Shown: positions 5,911 through 12,423 of the stretch, one piece after another | Layout of the letters: each line of letters begins with the position of its first letter | Position numbering within the stretch: position 1 is the first letter of the stretch | Source: an uncultured Bacilli bacterium | GTDB taxonomy: Bacteria > Bacillota_I > Bacilli_A > RF39 > UBA660 | Direction of reading: 5' to 3' | Length of the DNA stretch: 17,494 nt | Assembly: GCA_947627805.1 (NCBI GenBank) | Contig: CANQXB010000010.1 | Span: 1-17,494 of the forward strand | Program-made: the position numbers and the translations under genes | Notes under the pieces: model-generated | Seen by the model: the letters and a program-made list of their open reading frames with translations, nothing else | What the model was told of the DNA's origin: nothing | The model's database searches: none

Positions 5911-6008
5911 TCTAATATGGAGTAATTTATTTAAAAATTAAAAAAATTTTAAGAAAAAAAAGGAAATTGGGGAGGGAGTTAACAAGATATATATATGAAG
6001 GGAGGAGA
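5903..6008 (+). repeat. Promoter/leader repeat, copy 2
   Basis: Second copy of the repeat at 5521-5620, ending in GGGAGGAGA just before the exporter ATG at 6011. The GTTAACAAGATATATATATG block is identical in both copies (here 5978-5997). Promoter hexamers and spacing are preserved while intervening AT-rich bases have drifted. Confidence 0.8.
5905..5933 (+). promoter_or_regulatory. Sigma-A promoter of the bacteriocin export operon
   Basis: TTTACA (5905-5910), 17 bp, TATTTA (5928-5933), matching copy 1 in position and spacing. The -10 is weaker than copy 1 (TATTTA against TATAAA) and the -35 is embedded in an inverted repeat, so this promoter may need or resist a regulator. Confidence 0.55.
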
Positions 6009-6010
6009 AT

Positions 6011-8050
6011 ATGCCAAATATTAAACCAATATTGCAAAATGATTTTAAAGATTGTGGTATATGTTGTATGCAATGGCTTATTATCTATTATGGTGGTTAT
6101 ATTCCTTTAGAAAAATTAAGAGAAGATACTTTAACTGATAGTAAAGGAACAAATGCTTATCAAATAGTAAATACTTTTCTCAAGTGGGGTTTTGACTCAG
6201 TTGGGGTTTTGGTTTCCAATATTACCGAAAACAATTCTTACCCAGTTATAGCCCATTTAAAACTAGATAATGGTTTAGAGCATTTTGTGGTTATCAAAGA
6301 TATTTCTCAAAATAATATTTACTTAATGGACCCGGGGTTGGGAAATAGAAAGATGGCCAAAAATGAATTTGAAAAGTTATTTACGGGACATTTGATAATT
6401 GCTAAACCAAGAGATAGTATCATTAAGATGGAAAAGGGTTTAACGATTAAGAAATTATTCTTTAAAATATTAAAAGAAGAAAAATTTTTAATTGGAAGAA
6501 TAATTTTTATGAGTTTAATCTTTACAATATTAACGATAATTGGTAGTTTCTATTTAAAAGTAGGAAGTAGTATTATTAGTTATAATAAAAGTTATCTTAA
6601 AACTGCAATTATCATTTTTGGGTTAATGTCTTTATTAAAAGTATTTACTCTTTATTTAAAAGAATATTATGAAAATCATTTAGGAAATAAGATTGATGTA
6701 TTAATATATCCAGCTTTTTTAAAACATTTAATGAGCCTCCCTTTAAAAAATTTAAAGAGTAGAAAAGTAGGAGAAATTATTTCTAGGATTAGTGAATTAT
6801 CTAGTTTAAAAAGTTTATTTACAAATCTTTTTATTGATATCACTTTAAATACTCTTTTAATTTTAATATCGATAATTATTTTAAGTTTTATTAAAGGAAA
6901 CTTAACTATTATCTTAAGTATATTTTTATTTGTTTATGCCATTATTGGTTTTTTAATAGGTAAGAATATATATCAAAAAGTATTAGAAAATATTGTTTAT
7001 CAAACTAATTTTAATAGTGAAATAGTAGAAGATATTACCAACTTAGAAAGTATAAAAAACTTAAATATTAAAAATATTATTTTAACTAGAAATGAAAAAG
7101 TATTAGCTAAATATTTTTTAAATAGTTGGGAATTTAATAATTTTTTAAATGGTTCTAATTATTTTAAAGATTTAATATTAGAGGTTCTTCTTTTTGTTCT
7201 TAATTCCTATGGTTTTTATTTAGTTATGCAAAATAATTTTGCGATTATTGATTTATTTACTTATAATTTAGTTTTATCGTATACTATTGATTCTTTAAAA
7301 AATATTGTGAGTAGTATTCCGAGATACTACTATTTAAAAGCTTCTTTTTCTAAATTAGAAGAATTTATTAATATTGAAGAAGAACAAGAAGATAATACGC
7401 AAAACGTTTTGAAAGGAGATATTATTTTTAAAAATGTTAGTTATTCTTATAATCATTTAAATAACATTTTAAATAATATTAATTTAAGAATTCAAAAAGG
7501 AGACCATATTTTACTTAATGGGCGCTCAGGTATTGGTAAGAGTACCATTTGTCATTTAATATATAAAGATATCGATAATTATAAAGGTGAAATACTCATA
7601 GATAATCAGAATATTAAAGACTTAAATATCAAAACTATTAGAAATAATATTTTATATGTTTCGCAAAATGAAGAATTATTTACAGGTACCATTAAAGATA
7701 ATATATTAATAGAAAGGAATGTTGAGGAAAAGTTTTTTAGAGATATCTGTCGTATTTGTGAAATTGAAAGTATTGTTTCTAAAAAAGGTTTAAGATATGA
7801 CTCTTTAGTAGAAAGTGCTAGTCAAAATATTTCGGGTGGTGAAAAACAAAGAATAATTTTAGCGAGAGGACTTTTAAAAAAAGCCAATATTATTATTTTA
7901 GATGAAGCTTTAAGTGAAGTAGATAAAAGATTAGAAATGCGGATTATGAAAAATATTTTAAGATACTTTAAAGATAAAACAATAATTTATATTTCTCATA
8001 AAAATCAAAATAAATTATTTTCTAATATTATTGAGGTAGGTAATTTATAG
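6011..8050 (+). CDS. Peptidase-containing ABC transporter for double-glycine peptides
   Basis: A 679-aa bacteriocin exporter (PCAT; LanT/ComA/LagD type) that cuts leader peptides after Gly-Gly and exports the cores using ATP. The N-terminal C39 peptidase (1-135) has Gln9, catalytic Cys15 in Asp-Cys-Gly, His91 in Glu-His-Phe and Asp107 in Met-Asp-Pro-Gly. A six-helix membrane domain spans about 150-440. The nucleotide-binding domain has Walker A Gly504 to Thr512 (Lys510), the signature Ser608-Gly-Gly-Glu, Walker B ending Asp631-Glu632 and the switch His663. All catalytic residues are intact, so it should be active. The ATG follows a strong GGAGGAG. The next gene starts within its stop codon. 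The two small Gly-Gly peptides downstream are the obvious substrates. Confidence 0.93.
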   Translation: MPNIKPILQNDFKDCGICCMQWLIIYYGGYIPLEKLREDTLTDSKGTNAYQIVNTFLKWGFDSVGVLVSNITENNSYPVIAHLKLDNGLEHFVVIKDISQNNIYLMDPGLGNRKMAKNEFEKLFTGHLIIAKPRDSIIKMEKGLTIKKLFFKILKEEKFLIGRIIFMSLIFTILTIIGSFYLKVGSSIISYNKSYLKTAIIIFGLMSLLKVFTLYLKEYYENHLGNKIDVLIYPAFLKHLMSLPLKNLKSRKVGEIISRISELSSLKSLFTNLFIDITLNTLLILISIIILSFIKGNLTIILSIFLFVYAIIGFLIGKNIYQKVLENIVYQTNFNSEIVEDITNLESIKNLNIKNIILTRNEKVLAKYFLNSWEFNNFLNGSNYFKDLILEVLLFVLNSYGFYLVMQNNFAIIDLFTYNLVLSYTIDSLKNIVSSIPRYYYLKASFSKLEEFINIEEEQEDNTQNVLKGDIIFKNVSYSYNHLNNILNNINLRIQKGDHILLNGRSGIGKSTICHLIYKDIDNYKGEILIDNQNIKDLNIKTIRNNILYVSQNEELFTGTIKDNILIERNVEEKFFRDICRICEIESIVSKKGLRYDSLVESASQNISGGEKQRIILARGLLKKANIIILDEALSEVDKRLEMRIMKNILRYFKDKTIIYISHKNQNKLFSNIIEVGNL

Positions 8051-8463
8051 TGGATTATTTAAAAATTAATTATTATAAATTACAGCACTTAAAAATTAAA
8101 AAATATAATTTATTAATATTTTTAATAATAGGATTAATTATCTTTAGTTTTATTTATATTAATCAAAAAGAGATACCGAAAAGAATTGAAAGTTATGGAG
8201 TATATGATGGTTTAGTTTTAAAAATAATTGCAGATAAATCGCTCTCTGAGGCAATTACAAAGAATAATTCTTTAACTTTTAAAGGAAAAAAGGTAAATTA
8301 TGAAATAGCGGAATTTGGGGAATATGAAATGCTTAATAATACTTTATATCAAGAAATAGATTTAATTATCGATAAAGATTATAATCCTAATGAAACTGGG
8401 GAAGTAATAGTCTACTTTGACCAAGTTAAAATAAGGACATTTATTTTAGAACTATTTAAGTAA
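8050..8463 (+). CDS. Short membrane-anchored accessory protein, HlyD/MFP-like remnant
   Basis: GTG start at 8050 shares a base with the exporter stop (TAGTG), so translation is coupled. The 137-aa protein has a basic N-terminus, one membrane segment at about residues 20-38 and an external domain of about 95 aa with beta-rich patterns (Gly-Glu-Val-Ile-Val-Tyr-Phe). In many bacteriocin operons this position holds a membrane-fusion accessory of 400 or more aa. This product matches only the anchor plus a beta-barrel-sized segment, with no coiled coil. It may be a minimal accessory that seats the exporter, or the immunity protein. No Cys pair or thioredoxin motif is seen. Role inferred from position. 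Confidence 0.6.
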   Translation: MDYLKINYYKLQHLKIKKYNLLIFLIIGLIIFSFIYINQKEIPKRIESYGVYDGLVLKIIADKSLSEAITKNNSLTFKGKKVNYEIAEFGEYEMLNNTLYQEIDLIIDKDYNPNETGEVIVYFDQVKIRTFILELFK

Positions 8464-8476
8464 AGGAGGTATTAAG

Positions 8477-8626
8477 ATGGTTTTAAATAATGAAGAAATG
8501 TTAGATGTAAAAGGGGGAACCATAAGTACAACAATGGTGGCCACTATTACGGGAATTGTTTCGGGGGTAGTTGTTTTAATCGCCGGCATTTTAAATGGAG
8601 TTGTCAACTCTAAAGGCTGTAGATAG
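8477..8626 (+). CDS. Bacteriocin precursor peptide A with double-glycine leader
   Basis: A 49-aa peptide with start ATG 8477 behind AAAGGAGGT. Residues 1-14 form a leader with the Leu-x-x-Glu-Glu-Met-Leu-x-Val-x-Gly-Gly pattern recognised by C39 peptidases. Cleavage after Gly14 would give a 35-aa core beginning Thr-Ile-Ser-Thr-Thr. The core is very hydrophobic, with two GxxxG motifs (Gly26-Gly30 and Gly37-Gly41) typical of two-peptide class IIb bacteriocins, and a short tail ending Ser-Lys-Gly-Cys-Arg with a single Cys. No lanthionine, sactipeptide or cyclising enzyme is nearby, so it is probably unmodified. The stop lies 10 bp before the second peptide's ATG and overlaps its ribosome site. 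Confidence 0.85.
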   Translation: MVLNNEEMLDVKGGTISTTMVATITGIVSGVVVLIAGILNGVVNSKGCR

Positions 8627-8636
8627 GAGGTTAAAT

Positions 8637-8807
8637 ATGTTAAGCAATGAAGAACTTATGAATATTAAGGGAGGTACTATTTCGGGAGCTTTAATGGAAA
8701 GTATAATTAAAGTGATGGACAAAATTTATGAAATAGGGACTTCTATTGGTGATTCTTTAACCAGACTTTTTTCTAAAAGAAGTTGTGTTCATGTAACACG
8801 TAGTTAA
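8637..8807 (+). CDS. Bacteriocin precursor peptide B with double-glycine leader
   Basis: A 56-aa peptide. I place the start at ATG 8637 rather than the in-frame ATG at 8595, because AGGAGG (8625-8630) precedes 8637 and the resulting leader Met-Leu-Ser-Asn-Glu-Glu-Leu-Met-Asn-Ile-Lys-Gly-Gly has standard length. Cleavage after Gly13 gives a 43-aa core that begins Thr-Ile-Ser like peptide A, forms an amphipathic helix with a GxxxG (Gly34-Gly38), and ends in a basic tail with one Cys (Cys50). Peptide A is hydrophobic and B is amphipathic and charged, the usual complementarity of a two-peptide bacteriocin. No terminator with a T-run follows. Confidence 0.85.
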   Translation: MLSNEELMNIKGGTISGALMESIIKVMDKIYEIGTSIGDSLTRLFSKRSCVHVTRS

Positions 8808-8820
8808 AAGTATTTACTAG

Positions 8821-8849
8821 TTGTAAAAACATTTCTTAAGTGTTATAAT
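8821..8849 (+). promoter_or_regulatory. Extended -10 promoter of rpsU
   Basis: TTGTAA (8821-8826), 17 bp, perfect TATAAT (8844-8849) with TG at 8841-8842. A strong promoter fits a ribosomal protein gene starting 33 bp downstream. Confidence 0.75.
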
Positions 8850-8881
8850 ATCTTCAAGAAAAAACGAAGGGAGGGCGATTT

Positions 8882-9067
8882 ATGACAAAGGTTGTAGTGC
8901 AAAACGGTAATATTGACAGTGCTTTAAAGAAATTTAAAGTAAAAGTGGCAAGAAGCGGTGTCCCTTCAGAACTTAAAAAGAAAAAATTCCATGTAAAACC
9001 AGGAGTTGAAAGAAGAATTAAGAAAGAAGAAGGCATTAAAAACTCTCATAAGAGAAATCATAATTAA
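8882..9067 (+). CDS. rpsU: 30S ribosomal protein S21
   Basis: A 61-aa, strongly basic protein of the small ribosomal subunit, near the platform and the anti-Shine-Dalgarno region of 16S rRNA. It shows the family start (Val-Val-Val-Gln-Asn-Gly) with Ile-Asp-Ser-Ala-Leu-Lys-Lys-Phe-Lys, a central Lys-Lys-Lys-Lys-Phe-His run and a Lys/Arg-rich tail. Length is normal. GGGAGGGCG stands before the ATG. It leads a two-gene operon with yqeY, a pairing found widely in Firmicutes. Confidence 0.95.
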   Translation: MTKVVVQNGNIDSALKKFKVKVARSGVPSELKKKKFHVKPGVERRIKKEEGIKNSHKRNHN

Positions 9068-9080
9068 GGAGGAATAATTA

Positions 9081-9515
9081 ATGATTGAACAAATTAATAA
9101 TGATTTAAAAAATGCTTTAAAAAGCGGTGATAAGTTTCGACTATCGGTTTTAAGAATGTTAAAAAGTGCTTTACAACTGGAAGGGATTAATCAAAAGAAA
9201 GAAATTGATGATGAAATCGTTTTAAGTGTTTTAAAAAGACAAGTAAAGCAAAGAAATGATTCGATAAAAGAATATACCGATTTAGGTAAATTAGAAACTG
9301 CGGAAGATTTAAAAAAAGAAATTAGTATTTTAGCTGAATATCTTCCTGAAGAAGCTAGTGATGAAGAAATAAGTAAAGTAATTTTGGAAGCTTTCCAAGA
9401 ACTTAATCCTAGTAGTATGAAAGACATGGGTAAAATTATGAAATACGTTTCTGAACATTTAAGTAATGCCGATATGTCAAAAGTAAGTGCTTTAGTTAAA
9501 GAAAAATTAAGTTAA
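9081..9515 (+). CDS. yqeY: YqeY/GatB-related domain protein
   Basis: A 144-aa helical cytoplasmic protein of the YqeY family, related to the tail domain of the GatB amidotransferase subunit that contacts tRNA. The family pattern is visible in Arg-Leu-Ser-Val-Leu-Arg-Met-Leu near residue 20, the Lys-Arg-Gln-Val-Lys-Gln-Arg-Asn-Asp-Ser stretch near residue 55, and Glu-Tyr-Leu-Pro-Glu near residue 90. It has full family length. It follows rpsU by 13 bp with its own AGGAGG. The biochemical role of free YqeY proteins is not established. Confidence 0.92.
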   Translation: MIEQINNDLKNALKSGDKFRLSVLRMLKSALQLEGINQKKEIDDEIVLSVLKRQVKQRNDSIKEYTDLGKLETAEDLKKEISILAEYLPEEASDEEISKVILEAFQELNPSSMKDMGKIMKYVSEHLSNADMSKVSALVKEKLS

Positions 9516-9545
9516 GAGATAAGAAATTAAACTTATCTCTTTTTA
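9515..9545 (+). terminator. Intrinsic terminator after yqeY
   Basis: Perfect 9-bp stem AGAGATAAG (9515-9523) with CTTATCTCT (9532-9540) followed by a T-rich tract. Strong and correctly oriented. Confidence 0.9.
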
Positions 9546-9574
9546 TTTATATTAATATTTCTTAAGAATATAAT
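9546..9574 (+). promoter_or_regulatory. Possible promoter giving a near-leaderless yqfC transcript
   Basis: TATAAT at 9569-9574 with a poor -35 (TTTATA, 9546-9551) at 17 bp. The predicted start falls at the ATG at 9581, and no Shine-Dalgarno sequence precedes that ATG. The low complexity of the DNA makes a chance TATAAT quite possible. Confidence 0.35.
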
Positions 9575-9580
9575 TAAGTG

Positions 9581-9835
9581 ATGAAAAATTTGCATTTTAA
9601 AAGTTATATGGAAAATTTTTTATATGATTTAGATAACTTCATAACTATATATGAAGATACTTTGCATGTTTTTAATTTTACAAAATTAAATAAATTAAGT
9701 GATACCAAAATTGTTTTAAAAATAGGAAAAAAATTAGTCTTAATTGAGGGAGTTAATTTAAGAGTTGGCAAGATGACTAAACAAGAGTTACTTATAAATG
9801 GGGAAATTTTAAAAGTGGAGTTTAAAGATGAATAA
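9581..9835 (+). CDS. yqfC: YabP/YqfC family sporulation protein
   Basis: An 84-aa protein of the YabP/YqfC family, small beta-rich proteins whose Bacillus members are made in the mother cell under sigma-E. Visible family features are the Asp-x-Leu-x-Val start region near residue 30, a Lys-x-Leu-x-Leu-x-Glu-Gly strand pair, and the Leu-Arg-Val-Gly-Lys-Met-Thr-Lys-Gln-Glu-Leu-Leu-Ile-Asn-Gly ending. I prefer the ATG at 9581 over the GTG just before it at 9578. No ribosome site is seen. It overlaps yqfD by 8 bp, the conserved pairing. Confidence 0.85.
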   Translation: MKNLHFKSYMENFLYDLDNFITIYEDTLHVFNFTKLNKLSDTKIVLKIGKKLVLIEGVNLRVGKMTKQELLINGEILKVEFKDE

Positions 9836-11003
9836 GAGTAAAATACTATGGATTAAAATAAAAACAAATAGGTATTATAATACTTTAATTAGACTAAATG
9901 AAATAGGAGTAACTATTTATGATAATAAACGGGAAAAAGAGCATCTTTTAATTAAAACAAATTATGAAGATTATCAAAGAATTAAAAAATATTTAGTGAG
10001 TTATAAAATAGAAATCTATGCTAAAAGTGGAATTTTAAAAATTAAAGAATTATTTTCTAAATATATTATTTTTATTTTAAGTTCTCTTTTAAGTATTATT
10101 ATTTTACTTTTAGCTAACTTAATGGTTTTTAAAATTGATATAAAAAGTAATAAAGAAAGTATTCGTGCTTTATTAAAAAATGAATTAAAGAACTATGGTT
10201 TAAAAGAAATGACTTTTAAAAAGGGACATCACGATATTGAAAATATTGTTCAAGATATATTAGATAAAAATAAAGATACTTTAGAATGGTTAGAAATTAA
10301 ATATGATGGTTTAATTATGGTTGTCAATGTAACGGAAAAAACAAATTTTAAAGAAGATGATAAAAATAATGAATGTGATATTGTAAGTAAGAAAGATGCT
10401 AAAATAATAAGTATGAATTTATATAGGGGAGTAGCTTTAAAAGAAGTAAATGATTATGTTTTAAAAGGTGAAACTTTAATAAGTGGCGCGATTAAACATA
10501 ATGAAGAAATTAAAAATACGACTTGTGCTAGTGGCGAAGTTTATGGGGAAGTTTGGTATAAAGCCAAAGTGGAAGTTCCTTTTCGAGAATATTATATTGA
10601 ATATACCGGGAAAAACAGGTATAATTTAAGTATCAAATTAAATGATAATGAGTATTCTATTTTTAAAAGTAGAATTGAGAAGAAAAAAATTCAAAAAATT
10701 GTTTTATATAAGTTAAATGATTTTCAAATTAACTTTATTAAAGAAAAAGAATATCAAGAAAGTACCCGAGTTTTAAGTGAAAAAGAAGCCATGAATAAAG
10801 GGATTAATTTAGCTTTAGAAAAAGTTAATTTAAAATTAGGAAAAGATGAAGAAATTATCACCAAAAAAGTTTTGAAAAAAGAAGTAAATAATAGTACAAT
10901 ATATTTAGAAGTATTTATTGTCACAAAAGAAAATATTGGCATGGTTAAAGAAGGAATAGGAGGACTAGAAGATGATTCAAACATTGATAGGGAAAATAAT
11001 TAA
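9828..11003 (+). CDS. yqfD: Sporulation protein YqfD
   Basis: A 391-aa membrane protein of the YqfD family, of conserved but poorly understood role in sporulation, normally paired with YqfC as here. It has a cytoplasmic N-terminal domain (about 1-80), one membrane segment at about residues 78-100, and a large external domain with Gly-Glu-Thr-Leu-Ile-Ser-Gly near residue 225 and Ala-Ser-Gly-Glu-Val-Tyr-Gly-Glu-Val-Trp-Tyr near 245, which are family landmarks. Length matches the family (about 390-400). Its ATG lies inside the end of yqfC, and its own end overlaps the VanZ-like gene by 32 bp. In Bacillus the next gene would be phoH, absent here. Confidence 0.9.
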   Translation: MNKSKILWIKIKTNRYYNTLIRLNEIGVTIYDNKREKEHLLIKTNYEDYQRIKKYLVSYKIEIYAKSGILKIKELFSKYIIFILSSLLSIIILLLANLMVFKIDIKSNKESIRALLKNELKNYGLKEMTFKKGHHDIENIVQDILDKNKDTLEWLEIKYDGLIMVVNVTEKTNFKEDDKNNECDIVSKKDAKIISMNLYRGVALKEVNDYVLKGETLISGAIKHNEEIKNTTCASGEVYGEVWYKAKVEVPFREYYIEYTGKNRYNLSIKLNDNEYSIFKSRIEKKKIQKIVLYKLNDFQINFIKEKEYQESTRVLSEKEAMNKGINLALEKVNLKLGKDEEIITKKVLKKEVNNSTIYLEVFIVTKENIGMVKEGIGGLEDDSNIDRENN

Positions 11004-11589
11004 TAATATTTGGCCTATGTTAGTAGTCTTTATTGTCGCTATTTCTTTAATTCGCTTTTTCTATTTACGTAATCATCGGGAACGTTTTTGTTTACACAAA
11101 GAATTAAGTTATTTATTTGCCATTATTTATATTTGGCTTTTATTTGAAATTTTAACAATGACGGAACTTAATAGTAGTGGTGGCATTAATTTAGTTCCTT
11201 TTTCGGAAATAATGCGTTATGAATTTGGAACGCAAATGTTCAATTATAGTGTTATTGGTAATATTTTGATTTTTATTCCTTTTGGTTTTTTAATTGGTGA
11301 ATATGTTAATCCGAAAAATTTATGGCCGGTTTTAATTACCACTATTTTAACGAGTTTAACCATTGAATTTGTGCAACTGCAAATAGGAAGAAGTTTTGAT
11401 ATAGATGATGTTATCTTAAATGCTTTAGGAGGTTTAATAGGTTATCTTCTTTGTATTGGGCTTTCGGCCATTAGTCGCCGACTTCCAGATTTTATGCGGA
11501 GTGATGCTTTTTATAATATATTGTGGGTAGTAGTAATAATTCTAGCCGGAATTTATTTACTAGGTTTATGGGGAGTTATATTTAGATGA
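10972..11589 (+). CDS. VanZ-like family membrane protein
   Basis: A 205-aa integral membrane protein with about five hydrophobic helices. The VanZ family marks are present: Asn-Leu-Val-Pro-Phe (about 74-78), Ile-Gly-Asn-Ile-Leu-Ile-Phe-Ile-Pro-Phe-Gly, Glu-Phe-Val-Gln-Leu-Gln, and Asp-Ile-Asp-Asp-Val-Ile-Leu-Asn-Ala-Leu-Gly-Gly. VanZ proteins are linked to glycopeptide (teicoplanin) tolerance in some species, but most members have no known role. There is no vanA/vanB context, so no resistance should be assumed. A good AGGAGG precedes the ATG, which overlaps yqfD. Its stop overlaps the ybeY start (ATGA). It sits where phoH and pgpH are usually found. Confidence 0.88.
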   Translation: MIQTLIGKIINNIWPMLVVFIVAISLIRFFYLRNHRERFCLHKELSYLFAIIYIWLLFEILTMTELNSSGGINLVPFSEIMRYEFGTQMFNYSVIGNILIFIPFGFLIGEYVNPKNLWPVLITTILTSLTIEFVQLQIGRSFDIDDVILNALGGLIGYLLCIGLSAISRRLPDFMRSDAFYNILWVVVIILAGIYLLGLWGVIFR

Positions 11590-12041
11590 TAGATTATAAG
11601 ATTACTAATGAATATGGTTATAATAATGATTATAGTTACCTAGATAGTTTAATTAAAAGAATATTTAAACATGAGCATATAAAAAATGCTTCTTTAAGTA
11701 TTGTTTTAGTGGGAAATGAAAAAATTCAAGAATTAAATAAAAATTATCGAGGTATCGATAGAATTACAGATGTAATTAGTTTTGCATTTGAAGAAACAGG
11801 GGAAGTAGTGTATAATAATATGCGGTATTTGGGAGAAATATATATATGTATTCCCAGAATGCTAGAGCAAGCAGCTGATTATGGTCATAGCGAGGTAAGA
11901 GAACTAGCTTTTCTTACTTGTCATGGTATTTTGCATTTATTAGGTTATGACCATATGAATGAAGAAGAGGAAAAAGTTATGTTTGCCTTACAGGAGAAGA
12001 TGTTAGATGAAGACGAAAAAACAAGAAAAGAAAGAAATTAG
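11586..12041 (+). CDS. ybeY: Endoribonuclease YbeY
   Basis: A 151-aa metal-dependent RNase acting in 16S rRNA 3'-end maturation and ribosome quality control. The zinc site His-x3-His-x5-His is complete (His113, His117, His123 in Cys-His-Gly-Ile-Leu-His-Leu-Leu-Gly-Tyr-Asp-His), and the conserved Thr-Asp-Val-Ile-Ser-Phe block lies at 61-66. Length is normal. Its start overlaps the VanZ-like stop, and its end overlaps dgkA by 35 bp, so the three are tightly coupled. Confidence 0.95.
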   Translation: MIDYKITNEYGYNNDYSYLDSLIKRIFKHEHIKNASLSIVLVGNEKIQELNKNYRGIDRITDVISFAFEETGEVVYNNMRYLGEIYICIPRMLEQAADYGHSEVRELAFLTCHGILHLLGYDHMNEEEEKVMFALQEKMLDEDEKTRKERN

Positions 12042-12414
12042 TTTAATAAGAAATATATTTAATAAATGTAAGTATACTTGTCAAGGATTATCTTATTGTA
12101 TTAAAAATGAATCATCCTTTTTACTGGAGGCGATATGTGCTTGTTTAATAATCATTATGGGAATTGCCTTTGATATTAGTTTTTTAGATTGGGTAATTTC
12201 TTTTGGAAGTTTATGTCTTATTAGTATTGTTGAACTTATTAATACCGCTATTGAAGCTACAGTCGATATGTTTACGCAAGAATATAATGAATATGCTAAG
12301 GTTGCTAAAGATTGTGGTTCGGCGGCGACAGGAATTATGACGGTTCTAGCTATTATTGTTAACTTAATAATTTTTGTTCCCCATTTCATCAAATTGTTTG
12401 TGACAATATTTTAA
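12007..12414 (+). CDS. dgkA: Diacylglycerol/undecaprenol kinase DgkA
   Basis: A 135-aa small membrane kinase with three helices. In Gram-positive bacteria members of this family mainly phosphorylate undecaprenol, feeding the lipid carrier of wall synthesis. The active-site stretch is intact: Glu76-Leu-Ile-Asn79-Thr-Ala-Ile-Glu83-Ala-Thr-Val-Asp87, then Lys98-Val-Ala-Lys-Asp-Cys-Gly-Ser-Ala-Ala. Whether the substrate is undecaprenol or diacylglycerol cannot be read from the sequence. The basic N-terminus is translated from bases that also encode the ybeY tail. It is followed after 9 bp by era, the conserved order minus cdd. Confidence 0.93.
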   Translation: MKTKKQEKKEISLIRNIFNKCKYTCQGLSYCIKNESSFLLEAICACLIIIMGIAFDISFLDWVISFGSLCLISIVELINTAIEATVDMFTQEYNEYAKVAKDCGSAATGIMTVLAIIVNLIIFVPHFIKLFVTIF

Positions 12415-12423
12415 GGTGATATT

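Noticed and set aside
5401..6000. CRISPR array or transposon ends
   Set aside because: The repeats are only two, about 100 bp long and 382 bp apart, contain promoter and ribosome site elements, and have no flanking transposase or target duplication.
8595..8636. Longer start for bacteriocin peptide B at ATG 8595
   Set aside because: It would place the AGGAGG ribosome site inside the gene, overlap peptide A by 32 bp and give a 27-residue leader. ATG 8637 gives a standard leader length and correct ribosome site spacing.
6011..8807. Lantibiotic or other modified-peptide cluster
   Set aside because: There is no LanM, LanB/C, radical SAM or cyclodehydratase gene, and the cores have one Cys each. 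Unmodified class II is the better reading.
9191..9427. Minus-strand frames inside yqeY, fmt, yqfD, dgkA, era and the TadE-like genes
   Set aside because: All are shadows of strongly supported plus-strand genes, with no ribosome sites and no recognisable products.
10972..11589. VanZ-like gene as evidence of glycopeptide resistance
   Set aside because: No vanS, vanR, vanH, vanA or vanX genes are nearby. The gene is embedded in a core operon, and most VanZ-family proteins have no shown link to resistance.
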